A stretch of DNA of 64,000 nt from contig NZ_NHMP01000001.1 in assembly GCF_002221595.1 (NCBI RefSeq), forward strand, positions 620,001 to 684,000, written 5' to 3'. The stretch is from Turicimonas muris. GTDB lineage: Bacteria > Pseudomonadota > Gammaproteobacteria > Burkholderiales > Burkholderiaceae_F. Under the pieces are notes generated by a model that had not been told where the DNA came from, did no database searches, and saw nothing but the letters and a program-made list of their open reading frames with translations. Below, piece after piece: positions 45,915 to 55,930 of this stretch (positions are counted from its first letter, which is position 1; each line of letters begins with the position of its first letter). A program made the position numbers and the translations under genes.

Positions 45915-46405
45915 ATAACGTGCCTTGGAAAAAGAGCGATTCTCCACTTAATCACCCATAGGTCGGTAACTGTAATGCTATCTAAAGATCCCTTGTTGCA
46001 CCTTCAGGAATTTCCCGATGGAATATAAAGTAGGTATCTCCGTGACGGAGGATTAGGACATTTAAGGAAACTAGATTCATTGCGCGCCCAGCTTGAAGTT
46101 TTCAGATAGCTAGCGAAGAAATGCGAGAACATGATTAATCTGATGATTAAAATAAATCTGGCTTAAGAGGTGACAAGCAGGAACCACCTGTCCGGGTTCT
46201 CTCTGATAGAGAAATGAAGCTTTTCGATGGATTGCTGCTATTAGAAGATGCGAACTTATCCTGAACCTCTCAATGTCAGGAAAAATCCAAAACCATGTCA
46301 TTGAAATTTAGGACTAGTTTGATTATTTGAGTAACCTCATGAAGACAGATGTTTTGAGAAAGGCGGGCACTTCTATAATGGTGAGAATAAAGTGAAGGGA
46401 CTCTT
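45915..46405. other. Intergenic region between divergent S8 autotransporter and AAA/PD-(D/E)XK gene
   Basis: About 490 bases. No gene of credible length. It must contain both divergent promoters; one candidate on the + strand is listed separately. Confidence 0.5.
46352..46379 (+). promoter_or_regulatory. Sigma-70-like promoter for the AAA/PD-(D/E)XK gene
   Basis: A perfect -10 TATAAT (46374-46379) has a -35-like TTTTGA (46352-46357) with a 16-base spacer; the gene starts 27 bases after the -10. Confidence 0.5.
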
Positions 46406-47995
46406 ATGAATACGGAATTATTGAAACGATTGCCTTTAGGCACATCTTCCTTTGAAGCTCTTCGAGAGTCGGATGAAATTTATGTAGATAAAACAAGTTA
46501 TATCTACCGTTTGGCCTCCAATAGAGGAAAGTATTTCTTAGCTCGTCCAAGAAGGTTCGGAAAATCATTGTTAATTTCCGCCTTTGAGTCTTTGTTTAAA
46601 CATGGTTTGAGAGACTTTAAGGGTCTGGAAATTGAAAAGCTTTGGAAGGACGAAAAGAACTATCGAGTGGTGAGGCTGGACTTTGCCAGAGTAAAGCCAG
46701 AAGGAACTTTCAAAGAATTCCAAGAATATTTTGATGATTATTTGGATACGCAATTTCAAAAGATAGGGTTTAAGAAAAGTGGGTCCAATTTTTTTACCAA
46801 TCAGTTGGAAGCCTTTTTAGACGGATTGCCAGCTTCGTCGTTGGTATTATTGATCGATGAATACGATACCCCGTTAACAGAGTGTCTAGATGATCCTAAA
46901 TTGTTTTTACAAGTTAGGAATTACCTTTCAAAGTTTTACTCGATCCTTAAATCTAACGATACAGCATTACGTTTTTTATTTATTACTGGAATAACGAAAT
47001 TTAGCAAGACAAATATTTTTTCAGCATTAAATAATTTAACGGATATTTCGCTTTCGACAGAATACGGCTCCCTATTAGGATATACGCATAAAGAAGTAGA
47101 AGAGTATTTTTCCAAGTATTTGTCATGTGCTTCAGAAACTCTGAAAGTGGAGCGGGAGGAACTTCTGAACCAGTTAACTGCTCATTATGACGGCTTTTGT
47201 TTTGAAGAAAACGCAAAACAAAAGGTCCTTGCTCCCTGGTCTTTATTACATTTTTTCTCCTCTCCAGAGAGAGGATTGAAGGATTATTGGTTTGAAAGCG
47301 GTGGAAAACCTAGTGTTTTAGCCAAATACTTACAATCTCATACGTTACGGGATCCGATGTACTATGGAAAAGAGAAGGCCCTAGCGTTGAACATATTGAG
47401 CGGTTCTTCTGATGTTGAAAATTTGTCAGATGTAGGGCTTCTTACGCAAGCCGGTTACTTGACAATAAAAAGAATTCAGGGCACGACAGCGTATGTGGAT
47501 TATCCGAACCTTGAAGTAAGAACAGCAATGGCTCAGCTTTATCTAGAGCAAATGTTAAGAGGCCGAACTGTAGAACAAATAGGTGCAGGCAACATTGCAT
47601 ATCTTTTGGCAAATGAGAATGCCGAGTCGGTTTATCACAATCTTAATCACTTCTTGAGAGGAATTGATTATCGGGCTTACAAAGACTTTAAAGAGTCCAG
47701 TATTCAGTCTTTCATACAAATATATTGCGCAGGCGCAGGTTTGAGAGCCAGAACCGAAGTCCATAATAACAAGGGCCGGAGTGATTTAGAGGTGAGGTCC
47801 GGTTTCCGTCATTGGGTGTTCGAATTCAAGCTAGTCAAAGATGGGGAGAGTCCGGAGAAAAAGCTTAGGGAAGCGGAAATACAAATGAAGGAACGCAGTT
47901 ACGGCTTATCTGAAACTCATTTGGAAATTAAACGGATGGCCTTAGTTTTTTCTTTAAAAGATAGAGAATTCGTTAAGTGGGCAGAGATTTTGTAA
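46406..47995 (+). CDS. AAA-ATPase-like / PD-(D/E)XK nuclease-like protein, intact copy
   Basis: The 529-aa protein starts MNTELLKRLPLGTSSFE, with RBS aaggga. Domains are an N-terminal AAA-ATPase-like fold with IYVDKT, P-loop-like RPRRFGKS (residues 47-54) and Walker B VLLIDEYDTPL (Asp151, Glu152). The C-terminal PD-(D/E)XK-like region has GRSDLEVRSGFRHWVFEFKL. It is a paralogue of the gene at 7235, alike throughout, and shows where that copy loses its frame. Biological function is unknown; genes of this kind occur in many copies per genome in gut Bacteroidetes, Sutterellaceae and others. Confidence 0.88.
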   Translation: MNTELLKRLPLGTSSFEALRESDEIYVDKTSYIYRLASNRGKYFLARPRRFGKSLLISAFESLFKHGLRDFKGLEIEKLWKDEKNYRVVRLDFARVKPEGTFKEFQEYFDDYLDTQFQKIGFKKSGSNFFTNQLEAFLDGLPASSLVLLIDEYDTPLTECLDDPKLFLQVRNYLSKFYSILKSNDTALRFLFITGITKFSKTNIFSALNNLTDISLSTEYGSLLGYTHKEVEEYFSKYLSCASETLKVEREELLNQLTAHYDGFCFEENAKQKVLAPWSLLHFFSSPERGLKDYWFESGGKPSVLAKYLQSHTLRDPMYYGKEKALALNILSGSSDVENLSDVGLLTQAGYLTIKRIQGTTAYVDYPNLEVRTAMAQLYLEQMLRGRTVEQIGAGNIAYLLANENAESVYHNLNHFLRGIDYRAYKDFKESSIQSFIQIYCAGAGLRARTEVHNNKGRSDLEVRSGFRHWVFEFKLVKDGESPEKKLREAEIQMKERSYGLSETHLEIKRMALVFSLKDREFVKWAEIL

Positions 47996-48383
47996 GGATG
48001 AGAAGGGGAAAGGATGTAAAGGCATTGGAGTTTCCGGAGCCGAGGGTTCCGGGAGGGGGTATAAAAAGAGAAACGAACTTAAATATAAAACTTGGAGAGG
48101 AATTTACTGAGGCAGTAAGTGTCCAAGATTTTGTCCGCAGGTCCACTGTCGGAGCGTCTATGGTCACGTCCTCGATAAGGCTTGGACGGAAGCGTTAAAA
48201 GACGGACACGATAAAACCAAGAAGATAGGTTCCTTGGACTTCAAGCACGGACTGGAAGATTACGGCCTCAAGCCATGGCTTCCGTCTACCTACAAACAAT
48301 TGCAAGCAGAGAGCTAATGCCGGAAAATCTGCGGCTCTTATCGAGCCATGGGAACCTTACCAAACAGCAGATCGACTAAGCAA
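47996..48383. other. Remnant region between the AAA gene and rne terminator
   Basis: About 390 bases without an intact gene. A + frame at 48138-48317 ends LDFKHGLEDYGLKPWLPSTY then a stop; it has strongly protein-like composition but no start codon, and I cannot name its family. A partial copy of the 5.3-kb palindrome follows. It looks like the 3' end of a lost mobile or horizontally acquired gene. Confidence 0.5.
48332..48360. repeat. Second, partial copy of the 5331-5371 palindrome
   Basis: 28 of 29 bases match the reverse complement of positions 5331-5359 (one substitution near the end). Only one arm and the loop are retained; the partner arm has only about six bases. Confidence 0.65.
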
Positions 48384-48389
48384 AAATTA

Positions 48390-48410
48390 GAGCCCGCGAA
48401 GAGCGGGCTC
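48390..48410 (-). terminator. Rho-independent terminator of rne
   Basis: Perfect 8-bp stem GAGCCCGC/GCGGGCTC with loop GAAGA. On the - strand the stem is followed by TAATTTTTG. Confidence 0.85.
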
Positions 48411-48440
48411 CAAGGTGCTTTTTGAGTTTCGGACAGACTA

Positions 48441-51400
48441 TTATTTAGCTGTTGTCTGGACTTGTTCTAAAACGAACGGTTCGTCAGAAACTGTTTTCTT
48501 GATTCTCTTTCTGCCTAATTTTGGTTTCTGAACCTCAACAGTAGGTTCATCAGTTACTTTGGTAGAGACGAGCTCAAGTTTTGGTTCTGCAGATGCTCCA
48601 GCTTTCTTTGCCGGCTTAGCAGCTGGCTTTTCTTCGGCTGTTTTTGCCGGAGTGGGAGCTTGTACCGGGACAGTGGCCACTACAGGAGTGAGTGCTGCAG
48701 GAGCTTTTACCGGTTCCTGTTTAACTTCAGCCGCTTGTTTCGGTTCTTCCTTAACTGGTTCAGCCGGGATGGAAGATTCTGCCTTGAAGCTGATTTCATG
48801 CGCTGGTTTCTGAATTTCCTTCAAAGAAGGTACTTCAGGCTGCGGGGCCGGCGTAGCTTCTGCGGGTTTTGCTTCAGCAACCGGTTGCGCCTGTTCAGTG
48901 CTCTTCTCTGCTTGCTGCTTTCTTTCGCCTCTGCCTCTGCGGGTTCTGTAAGGGTTGTGTCTGAATTGCTTTTCAGGCTTTTCTTCGAGAGAAAGGTCGG
49001 CAACATTAACAGCCGGAACTTCTGCGGAAGGTGCGGAAACGGTAGCTGCTTCTTGATGCGGAACAAAAGCATTCACCTGATCCATAACGGCTACTTCAAC
49101 TGCGGCAGTTACCGGAGCTACGGCAACCGGCGGTTTCGGAGTTTCAACCTGGTCAAAAAGTCCTTCTTTTTCTTTTCTGGAGCGTCTTGGCTTTCTGACC
49201 GGAGCTGTTTCAGCTGCAGGAGCAGAGACCTTGATGTTCTTGTCAGCTTCAGCAGCGTCAGGGGCCGGAACGGAAACGTCAATAGTTTCAGTTTGAGGTT
49301 TAACGGCTTCGGCTAATGGAGCTGCTTTAACTTCTGTTTCATCGTTGGCCGGAGCAATAGCAGGAACTTTAGCGGTTTCTCTGGAGCGTTTTGTCGGTTG
49401 AGCCTCTTTCTCAGCACGTCTCTGAGATTTGACTTCTTCCGGTTTGCTTTCTGCTGCAGTCTGCTGTGGAACCGCCTCGGCTTTCTTAGAAGTGCGTCTG
49501 TCTTCAGTTCTGTCTCTCTTGCCTTCGGCTTTTGAGGCGGAACGGGACGGCTTTTCGGTTTTTTCGGAGCGTTCGGCTCTTTCTTGCTTTGCCTGATCTC
49601 TGCCTTTGCCGGCGTTCTTTCTTTCGGCTCTGGAAGGTTTAGCTTTTCTTTCCTGACCTTTGGCAGCCTTCTGCTCTTTGCGGGTTTTAGCTTTTTCTTT
49701 CTTAACTTGTTCTTCAGTAACTTCCTCGCTTCCGGTAAAGAAACTGATGAGTTTCTGCCAGAACGATTGTTTATTTTCTTTCGGTTGAGCTTTGCTCTTG
49801 GAGTCAACATGCTTCGGAGCTTCTTCACGTGCAGGAAGTCCTTTAATAACAGGAACTTGCTTTGGTCTGTCCGAAGTATGCTGTTGAGGAGCTCTGGAAT
49901 AGGGCTCATTGGTTTCGGCTTCAAAGCTTTCTACTCTTTCGTAGCTTGGAAGAACGGAATCAAGTCTTTCATCATCAGGACGAATTCTTTCGATTTGATA
50001 ATGGGGAGTTTCTAAGTTCTTGTTAGGAATCAAGAAGATCTTGATCTTATGACGAGATTCAATCTTGGCAATATCGTTTCTCTTTTCATTGAGAAGGAAT
50101 GTGCCGACATCAACCGGTACCTGAGCCTGCATAGCGGCTGTCCCATCTTTGAGAGCTTCTTCCTGAAGGATACGGAGAACTTGAATGGCACTGGATTCTG
50201 TGTCGCGGATAACACCGACGCCGTTGCATCTCGGGCAGGTAATGTGGCTGCCTTCATACAATGTGGGACGCAGTCTTTGACGGGAAATTTCCATTAAGCC
50301 GAAGCGGGAAATCTTGGCAGCTTGTACGCGGGCTCTGTCGTTTTTGAGCTCCTCCTTCATCTTCTGCTCAAGCTCTCTCTGATTGTTCGGATTCTCCATA
50401 TCAATGAAGTCGATAACAATTAAACCGCCGAGGTCGCGCAGCCTCATCTGGCGGGCAACTTCTTCAGCAGCTTCCATATTGGTCTTGAAAGCTGTCTCTT
50501 CAATATCGGCCCCTCTGGTGGACTTGGCCGAGTTAACGTCAATAGCCACCAAAGCTTCCGTATGGTCGATAACAATGGCACCGCCGGAGGGAAGGGGAAC
50601 TGTGCGGGAATAAGCTGTTTCAATCTGTTTTTCCACCAAAAAGCGGGTAAACAGAGGAATGTCGTCGTGATATCTCTTGACTCTGTCGACCATATCCGGC
50701 ATGACATGGCTCATAAATTGACGGGCCTGTTCATAGATTTCGTCGGTATCAATGAGGATTTCGCTGATTTCCGGCTGGAAGTAGTCGCGGATGGCGCGAA
50801 TAACCAGATTGCTTTCTTCAACGATCAAGAAAGGAGCCGGATTGACCCTCTTCAAAGGTCTGCCGTTGATGGTAGCGGTGTCGACTATGTTGCCTTTGCC
50901 GTCATCGTACTGCGGCTTAGCTGCGTCATCGATCGCTTCCCACAGTTTAAGAAGATAATCCAAGTCCCATTGAAGCTCTTCAACGCTTCTGCCGATACCG
51001 GCGGTACGAGCGATAAGGCTCATGCCTTTCGGATACTGAAGCTTGCTGAGGTTTTCTTTGAGCTCTTCTCTTTCTTCGCCTTCAATGCGGCGGCTGACGC
51101 CGCCTCCGCGAGGATTGTTGGGCATTAAGACAAGATAGCGGCCTGCTAAAGAAATGAAGGTCGTCAGAGCAGCGCCCTTGTTTCCTCTTTCTTCTTTTTC
51201 AACTTGAACGATGAGTTCCATGCCTTCGGAAACAGCTTCCTTGATAGTGGCTGTTCTGTAGTCGACTCCCTCGTTGAAATAGGCTTTAGAGATTTCTTTA
51301 AAAGGCAAAAAGCCGTGTCTTTCTTCTCCGTAGTCTACGAAGCAGGCCTCCAGAGAGGGTTCAACACGAGTAATAATACCTTTGTAGATGTTGGACTTTC

Positions 51401-51509
51401 TTTGTTCGCGGGCAGACGACTCCAGATCCATGTCGATCAGTTGTTGGCTGTCAACGATACAGACACGCAGCTCCTCAGGATGCGTGGCATTAAATAACAT
51501 GCGCTTCAT
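48441..51509 (-). CDS. rne: Ribonuclease E
   Basis: The start at 51509 ([16 protein letters not shown]) has gagga upstream; the longer frame from 51527 adds six codons only. The 1022-aa protein has an S1 domain (~35-125) and the RNase E/G catalytic core with Asp324 ([10 protein letters not shown]) and Asp367 (VIDFIDM), 43 residues apart as in E. coli D303/D346. The Zn-link CPRCNGVG follows at ~425. From about residue 520 to the end it is a Lys/Arg/Glu then Ala/Pro/Glu-rich disordered tail with basic patches (likely RNA-binding), ending in [14 protein letters not shown]. It initiates mRNA decay and processes rRNA and tRNA at the inner membrane. Confidence 0.96.
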   Translation of the reverse strand: MKRMLFNATHPEELRVCIVDSQQLIDMDLESSAREQRKSNIYKGIITRVEPSLEACFVDYGEERHGFLPFKEISKAYFNEGVDYRTATIKEAVSEGMELIVQVEKEERGNKGAALTTFISLAGRYLVLMPNNPRGGGVSRRIEGEEREELKENLSKLQYPKGMSLIARTAGIGRSVEELQWDLDYLLKLWEAIDDAAKPQYDDGKGNIVDTATINGRPLKRVNPAPFLIVEESNLVIRAIRDYFQPEISEILIDTDEIYEQARQFMSHVMPDMVDRVKRYHDDIPLFTRFLVEKQIETAYSRTVPLPSGGAIVIDHTEALVAIDVNSAKSTRGADIEETAFKTNMEAAEEVARQMRLRDLGGLIVIDFIDMENPNNQRELEQKMKEELKNDRARVQAAKISRFGLMEISRQRLRPTLYEGSHITCPRCNGVGVIRDTESSAIQVLRILQEEALKDGTAAMQAQVPVDVGTFLLNEKRNDIAKIESRHKIKIFLIPNKNLETPHYQIERIRPDDERLDSVLPSYERVESFEAETNEPYSRAPQQHTSDRPKQVPVIKGLPAREEAPKHVDSKSKAQPKENKQSFWQKLISFFTGSEEVTEEQVKKEKAKTRKEQKAAKGQERKAKPSRAERKNAGKGRDQAKQERAERSEKTEKPSRSASKAEGKRDRTEDRRTSKKAEAVPQQTAAESKPEEVKSQRRAEKEAQPTKRSRETAKVPAIAPANDETEVKAAPLAEAVKPQTETIDVSVPAPDAAEADKNIKVSAPAAETAPVRKPRRSRKEKEGLFDQVETPKPPVAVAPVTAAVEVAVMDQVNAFVPHQEAATVSAPSAEVPAVNVADLSLEEKPEKQFRHNPYRTRRGRGERKQQAEKSTEQAQPVAEAKPAEATPAPQPEVPSLKEIQKPAHEISFKAESSIPAEPVKEEPKQAAEVKQEPVKAPAALTPVVATVPVQAPTPAKTAEEKPAAKPAKKAGASAEPKLELVSTKVTDEPTVEVQKPKLGRKRIKKTVSDEPFVLEQVQTTAK

Positions 51510-52128
51510 TGGGCACTCCTCGATCACTGACGCGGATCACAGGCGTGCTGAAAGAATATGTCTCTAGGTGAAAGATTGATGAGGACGTTTAGTTAAAAGG
51601 TAAGCTAGTAATTTGTGGGCATCCGCTGAGCCTTCCGTTTCAGATTTTATGCACGGGGAGATTGGCCTCCGAAGGATTCTTCGATCCCGGACCGTAAGTT
51701 CTCCTCTGTTGGAAACGCTCAATTACTTTCCTCTACCAGTTAAAAAACAATAACAACAACTACAACTTCTAGTTCTTCTCTGCCTGCAGCATCAACCGGA
51801 CGCTGCACAGCAAAATAAAAAATATTCTTTTCAGCAAGACGTTCTAATAAAAGAAACGCCACCGAAGATCCACTGAGAAATTGTTCTCGAATCTCTCGGA
51901 TTTATGTTCAACATTTTGCGCGATGAGCTGTTTGGGATCTCAATTTCCTAGCAGGCGGAAATTAAGGCTGTCCGAAAAGGCTACAATCAACGCTTACGAG
52001 CGACGAAAATTATTAGTGACAACAACGTGTCATATATCGAGCTTTGAGGCCTAAGCACAAGGACTTTAATAGTCTTGGCGGCACCTTCAAACGGCTAATA
52101 ATTTGTCTCGGTGAGGATTTTAAAACAA
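51510..52128. other. Divergent rne/rluC upstream region, probable long rne leader
   Basis: About 620 bases without a credible gene between the divergent rne and rluC starts. The half next to rne has several short complementary segments and would form the rne 5' leader. E. coli rne has a ~360-base leader with hairpins that RNase E itself cleaves for autoregulation; a similar layout is an inference here. Confidence 0.45.
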
Positions 52129-53271
52129 ATGAGCACAGAGCGCCATCCGCAAAAAAACGCAACGGACAAAGAAGTTACGAATAGAAAACGGCCTGAGGCA
52201 AAAGGTCGGACAAGAAAAGGTAAGGATATCTTGGAACAAATCCGTTCTGCCCAGAAGGAGCAGAAGCCGAGTGTCCAAAAACAAGAAAAAGCCCGCCGGT
52301 TGCCTAAACCAGAACCTCAAAATTTGAAAGCTCGTTTAGTGACCGTTTCAGCGGCCAATGAGGGGCAGCGTTTGGACAACTTCCTGATTACTTTGTTAAA
52401 AGGCGTACCGAAATCTCATATCTACCGTATGGTCAGGAACGGAGAAGTCCGAATCAATAAGGGCCGTGTAAAGGTGGAAGCTCGACTAAAAGCTGGTGAT
52501 TTGGTTCGTATTCCTCCGATTCGTGTGGAAGAAAAGCCAAATAGCTACGTTCCGCCGATTAAGTCGGAAGACATGCCCAATATTCTTTTCGAAGATAAAG
52601 ATCTTCTGATTGTGGAAAAACCGGCTGGTATGGCTTGTCACGGGGGAAGCGGTATCTCTTACGGCTTAATCGAAAGAATGAGAACGACTTTCGGATCGGA
52701 CCAATTTTTAGAATTGGCTCACAGGCTCGACAGAGATACTTCAGGCGTCATTATTCTTGCTAAATCCAGAAGAGCTCTTGTCCGTCTCCATGAAATGATG
52801 CGTGAAGGCGAGGTTCAAAAGGTTTACCTTACCTTAGTCAAAGGGGACTGGGTAAACGACAGACAGCACGTCAAACTTCCATTACATAAATTTCTAACGG
52901 CCTCCGGAGAAAGAAGAGTCAAGGTCGATAAAGAAGAAGGTTTACCGAGCCACAGCATCTTTACTTTGATTGAAAGATTCGGGCAGGTTTCTTATTTGGA
53001 AGTTGAACTGAAGACAGGACGTACTCATCAAATTCGAGTCCATGCTCAAGCGTCAGGCTTTCCGTTGGTAGGCGATGACAAATACGGAGATTTTGACTTT
53101 AACGCCAAGGTCGAGCAAGGACTTTTGGGTGTGCCGTTTAAGAGAATGTTTCTTCACGCGCATCGACTGACATTAAATCATCCAATCTCCGGAGACAAAC
53201 TTATCATTGAAAGTCCGCTTCCGGCAGAATGCAAACAACTTATTGAAGTATTAGAGAAAAATGCAAAATAA
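52129..53271 (+). CDS. rluC: 23S rRNA pseudouridine synthase RluC
   Basis: The ATG at 52129 is preferred to a GTG 18 bases upstream; the Shine-Dalgarno (gtgagga) suits either weakly. The 380-aa product has a basic N-terminal extension (1-70), an S4 domain (EGQRLDNFLITLLKGVPKSHIYRMVRNGEVRIN) and the catalytic domain with Asp201 in AHRLDRDTSGVIIL, plus LKTGRTHQIRVHAQASGFPLVGD. It makes pseudouridines 955, 2504 and 2580 (E. coli numbering) in 23S rRNA. It is divergent from rne as in many proteobacteria, and overlaps the HAD gene by 11 bases. Confidence 0.93.
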   Translation: MSTERHPQKNATDKEVTNRKRPEAKGRTRKGKDILEQIRSAQKEQKPSVQKQEKARRLPKPEPQNLKARLVTVSAANEGQRLDNFLITLLKGVPKSHIYRMVRNGEVRINKGRVKVEARLKAGDLVRIPPIRVEEKPNSYVPPIKSEDMPNILFEDKDLLIVEKPAGMACHGGSGISYGLIERMRTTFGSDQFLELAHRLDRDTSGVIILAKSRRALVRLHEMMREGEVQKVYLTLVKGDWVNDRQHVKLPLHKFLTASGERRVKVDKEEGLPSHSIFTLIERFGQVSYLEVELKTGRTHQIRVHAQASGFPLVGDDKYGDFDFNAKVEQGLLGVPFKRMFLHAHRLTLNHPISGDKLIIESPLPAECKQLIEVLEKNAK

Positions 53272-53914
53272 GAAAAAACTCCTTATTTTTGATTTTGACG
53301 GAACACTTTTTGATTCCATTAGATATTTGTCCGAGGCGGAAGTAAATGCCGTTAATGAAATGGGCTGGAACCCAATAACATTAGATTTTGCCCGCAAAAC
53401 TATCGGTCTCAGTCTCTCAGTTATCTACGAGCAGGTATCGGGCGACAAGTCTCTTTCTAAACTGCAGGAATTCACAGACAGATTCAATAAGTATTTCTTC
53501 GCTCGGGCAAAAGAAGCAGGTTATTTCGATGGAATTGAAGAAATGCTTGCCTCTCTTAAAGAGAAAGGTTTTATTTTGACCATTGCGACGGGAAAGGGCA
53601 GAGCCAGCCTTGATCGTTTGGATGAGATGCTTGGTTTTGATAAATACTTTGATTTCAATATCTGTCCGTCAGAATCTGAACCAAAGCCATCTCCGCAGAT
53701 GGTCAACAAATTGCTGAGGAAATATGACTTAAGGCCGGAAGATGCCGTTGTGATTGGCGATTCTGAGCATGATTTAAAGATGGCTCAGAATGCCGGAGTA
53801 GATACCGTTGCCGTTTCCTACGGTGCAATGAGCAGAAAAGAGCTGGCACAGTACCATCCGACTAAGATTGTGGACACCGTTCAAGAACTTCAGCAGACAC
53901 TTGAAGTATTGTAG
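53261..53914 (+). CDS. HAD-family phosphatase (phosphoglycolate phosphatase-like)
   Basis: The 217-aa protein has the HAD motif I IFDFDGTLFDS (Asp11, Asp13), motif II LTIATGKG, a Lys and motif III VVIGDSEHDLKMAQNAGV. The alpha-helical cap between residues ~16 and 80 is of the beta-phosphoglucomutase/Gph type. It overlaps rluC by 11 bases and is clearly in its operon. The likely activity is hydrolysis of a small phosphate ester; the exact substrate (for example 2-phosphoglycolate) cannot be read from the sequence. Confidence 0.88.
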   Translation: MQNKKKLLIFDFDGTLFDSIRYLSEAEVNAVNEMGWNPITLDFARKTIGLSLSVIYEQVSGDKSLSKLQEFTDRFNKYFFARAKEAGYFDGIEEMLASLKEKGFILTIATGKGRASLDRLDEMLGFDKYFDFNICPSESEPKPSPQMVNKLLRKYDLRPEDAVVIGDSEHDLKMAQNAGVDTVAVSYGAMSRKELAQYHPTKIVDTVQELQQTLEVL

Positions 53915-53950
53915 TAGCAAAGGTGCGCCTGTATCGCTAATAAATACAGG

Positions 53951-54684
53951 CTAACGGCTTCGTCCGGTCCGTTTCTGAGGCCCGAGGATCCCAAAAATTG
54001 AAGGCAATTTTGGAAGTTCAGGGTTTTCTTTTTTCCACTGTTCTACGGTTCTGGTTTTAATAAATTCTTCCGGGCCTGTAATGTCCATTGCTACGAGAAC
54101 TCGCGTCTGGAGACTGCAGAAGGTCAGAAGATCTTTGAGCATTTGATTATTCCTATACGGTGTCTCAATAAAGAGCTGAGTCTCCCCGGATCCTAATGTA
54201 CTTATTTTATCTAACTCTTTAATAGCTCTAGATCTTTCGGGTTCTTTTATCGGCAGATAACCGCTGAATCTGAAATTTTGACCGTCCATACCGGAAGCCA
54301 TTAAAGCCAAAATCATTGAGCAGGGACCTACCAATGGACGGACCGGATAATTCATTTCCTGAGCTTTTTGTGCAACTTGCGCTCCCGGATCGGCAATCCC
54401 GGGGCAGCCCGCTTCGCTGACAATTCCAATATCATGGCCTGCGGCCAGGGTGCAAGCCAGCTTTTAACCTGAGCAGGATCGGGCCGGTGGCCAATCTCTA
54501 CGATGCTCAATTCCGCAATAGGTTTTGGATGTCCGATTTTCTTTAAGAATGCGCGGGCAGACTTGGCGTTCTCAGCCAAAAAATAATCCAAACGTTTTGC
54601 CGTTTCGATTGTTAGTGCGGGCAGAGATTCCTTTGCGGGGCTATCTGAAATCGGAACGGGAAGCATAAAGAGGCAGCCGGCCAT
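53951..54684 (-). pseudogene. SAM-dependent methyltransferase, RsmI-like (COG0313), frameshifted
   Basis: Two overlapping frames cover one gene. The N-terminal frame (54684 leftwards) has FMLPVPISDSPAKESLP.LTIE, RLDYFLAENAKSARAFLKKIGHP and IVEIGHRPDP. The C-terminal frame has IVSEAGCPGIADPGAQV, PLVGPCSMILALMASGMDGQ and GYLPI. They match the Burkholderiales version of the tetrapyrrole-type methyltransferases related to RsmI. The join lies near 54447-54453, where one base is missing; adding it gives 244 aa. No long homopolymer is there, so this may be real inactivation or a sequencing or assembly error. Confidence 0.8.
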
Positions 54685-54695
54685 GAGAGATTTCC

Positions 54696-55292
54696 TTATT
54701 TAAGTCCGGGGAGAACCTCGATGCCGCATTTTTCCAGCATAGAGGTCAATTCAATTAGACCTAAACCAATAATAGCTGTTGGGTCGTCAGACTGGAAAGA
54801 GGAGATCAAGCAGATCCCGAGTTTTTCTAGTTTAGCGGAACCGGCGCAGTTGAAGGGTTTTTCGAGATCAACGTAGGCTTCAATCGTTTCTCTCTTGAGC
54901 TTTTTCATCTTGATGGTAGTATCGACAACAGCAGAGTGGCCTAAACCACTTGCATCGATCACTGTCATTGCTGTATGGAAAATTAAGGTTTTACCAGCCA
55001 TCTCCTCGAGCTGTTTGATGCAGTTTTCTCTGTTGCCTGGTTTGCCGACACATTTTCCTTCCAGATCCAGGACTTGGTCAGAACCGATGACGACACATCC
55101 CGGATGTTTTTGTGCAACGGCACGAGCTTTTAGGCGGGATAGACGCAAAGACAAATCTCTTGGAGTCTCCTCTTTGAGCGGAGTTTCATCCACTTGTGGG
55201 GAGTCAGTGGTAAATTTCACATGTAATCTTTCCAGCAATTCTTTGCGGTACGGAGAGCTGGAGCCAAGAATTAAAGAGGGTTTTGAAGTCAT
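54696..55292 (-). CDS. Maf-like nucleotide pyrophosphatase (YceF type)
   Basis: The 198-aa protein has the Maf signature LILGSSSPYRKELLERL, the DE.PLKEETP motif, VIGSDQVLDLEG (catalytic Asp) and a conserved C-terminal DDPTAIIGLGLIEL. Maf proteins hydrolyse non-canonical or methylated nucleoside triphosphates; the YceF group acts on m7GTP in E. coli. The gene precedes the methyltransferase on the - strand with 11 bases between and is divergent from yceD, a common proteobacterial arrangement. Confidence 0.92.
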   Translation of the reverse strand: MTSKPSLILGSSSPYRKELLERLHVKFTTDSPQVDETPLKEETPRDLSLRLSRLKARAVAQKHPGCVVIGSDQVLDLEGKCVGKPGNRENCIKQLEEMAGKTLIFHTAMTVIDASGLGHSAVVDTTIKMKKLKRETIEAYVDLEKPFNCAGSAKLEKLGICLISSFQSDDPTAIIGLGLIELTSMLEKCGIEVLPGLK

Positions 55293-55357
55293 AGTTAGGT
55301 CGTTTGTTGTAAACAGGCCTTATTTTAAAACCGGAAAAATCGAAAAAAGGAACGCAA

Positions 55358-55879
55358 ATGACAGAGTTACTCAAGTCGACCGACTATGTAGACGTATACA
55401 GAATGTCCAGGGATAAAAGAAAGATCGAAGGCAAAGTCAAAGTCGGCGATATGAAGAGATTGGCGGAGACTGCATCTAATCATGATGATATTTTTGATTA
55501 CGTTATTACCGGTATGACAGGTAAGTTAGGCTGGTCCGGGGCAATTATGGAACTTCACGGAAAAGTCGCCGTTCCATGCAACCGCTGCAACAATCCTGTT
55601 GATGTTCCTATTGATAGAGAAGTAGTCTTTAGATTTGCTAAATCAGAGGAAGAAGCCGACACCATTCCTATTGAAGAAGATGACGATACCGAAGTTGTTG
55701 TAGGAAGCGAAAAACTTAATGTGATGGACTGGATTGAAGAAGAAATTATTCTTTCTATTCCGTTGGTTCCATCTCATGATTATGCATGCCTTGATAAGGA
55801 GAAGTTGAATAAAGATGATGAACCGCTAGAAAAGGAAAATCCTTTTGCAAAATTAAAAGGCATGAAATTTAACAAGTAA
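55358..55879 (+). CDS. yceD: YceD/DUF177 family 23S rRNA accumulation protein
   Basis: The 173-aa protein has the DUF177 pattern: a central VPCNRCNNPVDVPIDREVVFRF with the two Cys of the family, an acidic middle (EEEADTIPIEEDDDTEVVV), LNVMDWIEEEIILSIPLVPSHD and a C-terminal NPFAKLKGMKF. In E. coli yceD is co-transcribed with rpmF and affects 23S rRNA amounts. RBS aaggaa precedes the ATG. Unusually, no rpmF (ribosomal protein L32) follows; a terminator comes next. Confidence 0.9.
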   Translation: MTELLKSTDYVDVYRMSRDKRKIEGKVKVGDMKRLAETASNHDDIFDYVITGMTGKLGWSGAIMELHGKVAVPCNRCNNPVDVPIDREVVFRFAKSEEEADTIPIEEDDDTEVVVGSEKLNVMDWIEEEIILSIPLVPSHDYACLDKEKLNKDDEPLEKENPFAKLKGMKFNK

Positions 55880-55906
55880 TCTTCAGAAAATTTTCTTTTT
55901 TGTCGC

Positions 55907-55930
55907 AGGCTCAATTAGTGGGCCTTTTTT
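55907..55930 (+). terminator. Terminator after yceD
   Basis: Stem AGGCTC/GGGCCT (one G-T) followed by six T, starting 27 bases after the yceD stop. Confidence 0.6.

Noticed and set aside
48441-51527. Long frames opposite the rne tail (for example 48660-49316 and 49584-50015)
   Set aside because: Arise from the repetitive Lys/Glu/Ala/Pro codons of rne read on the other strand or shifted.
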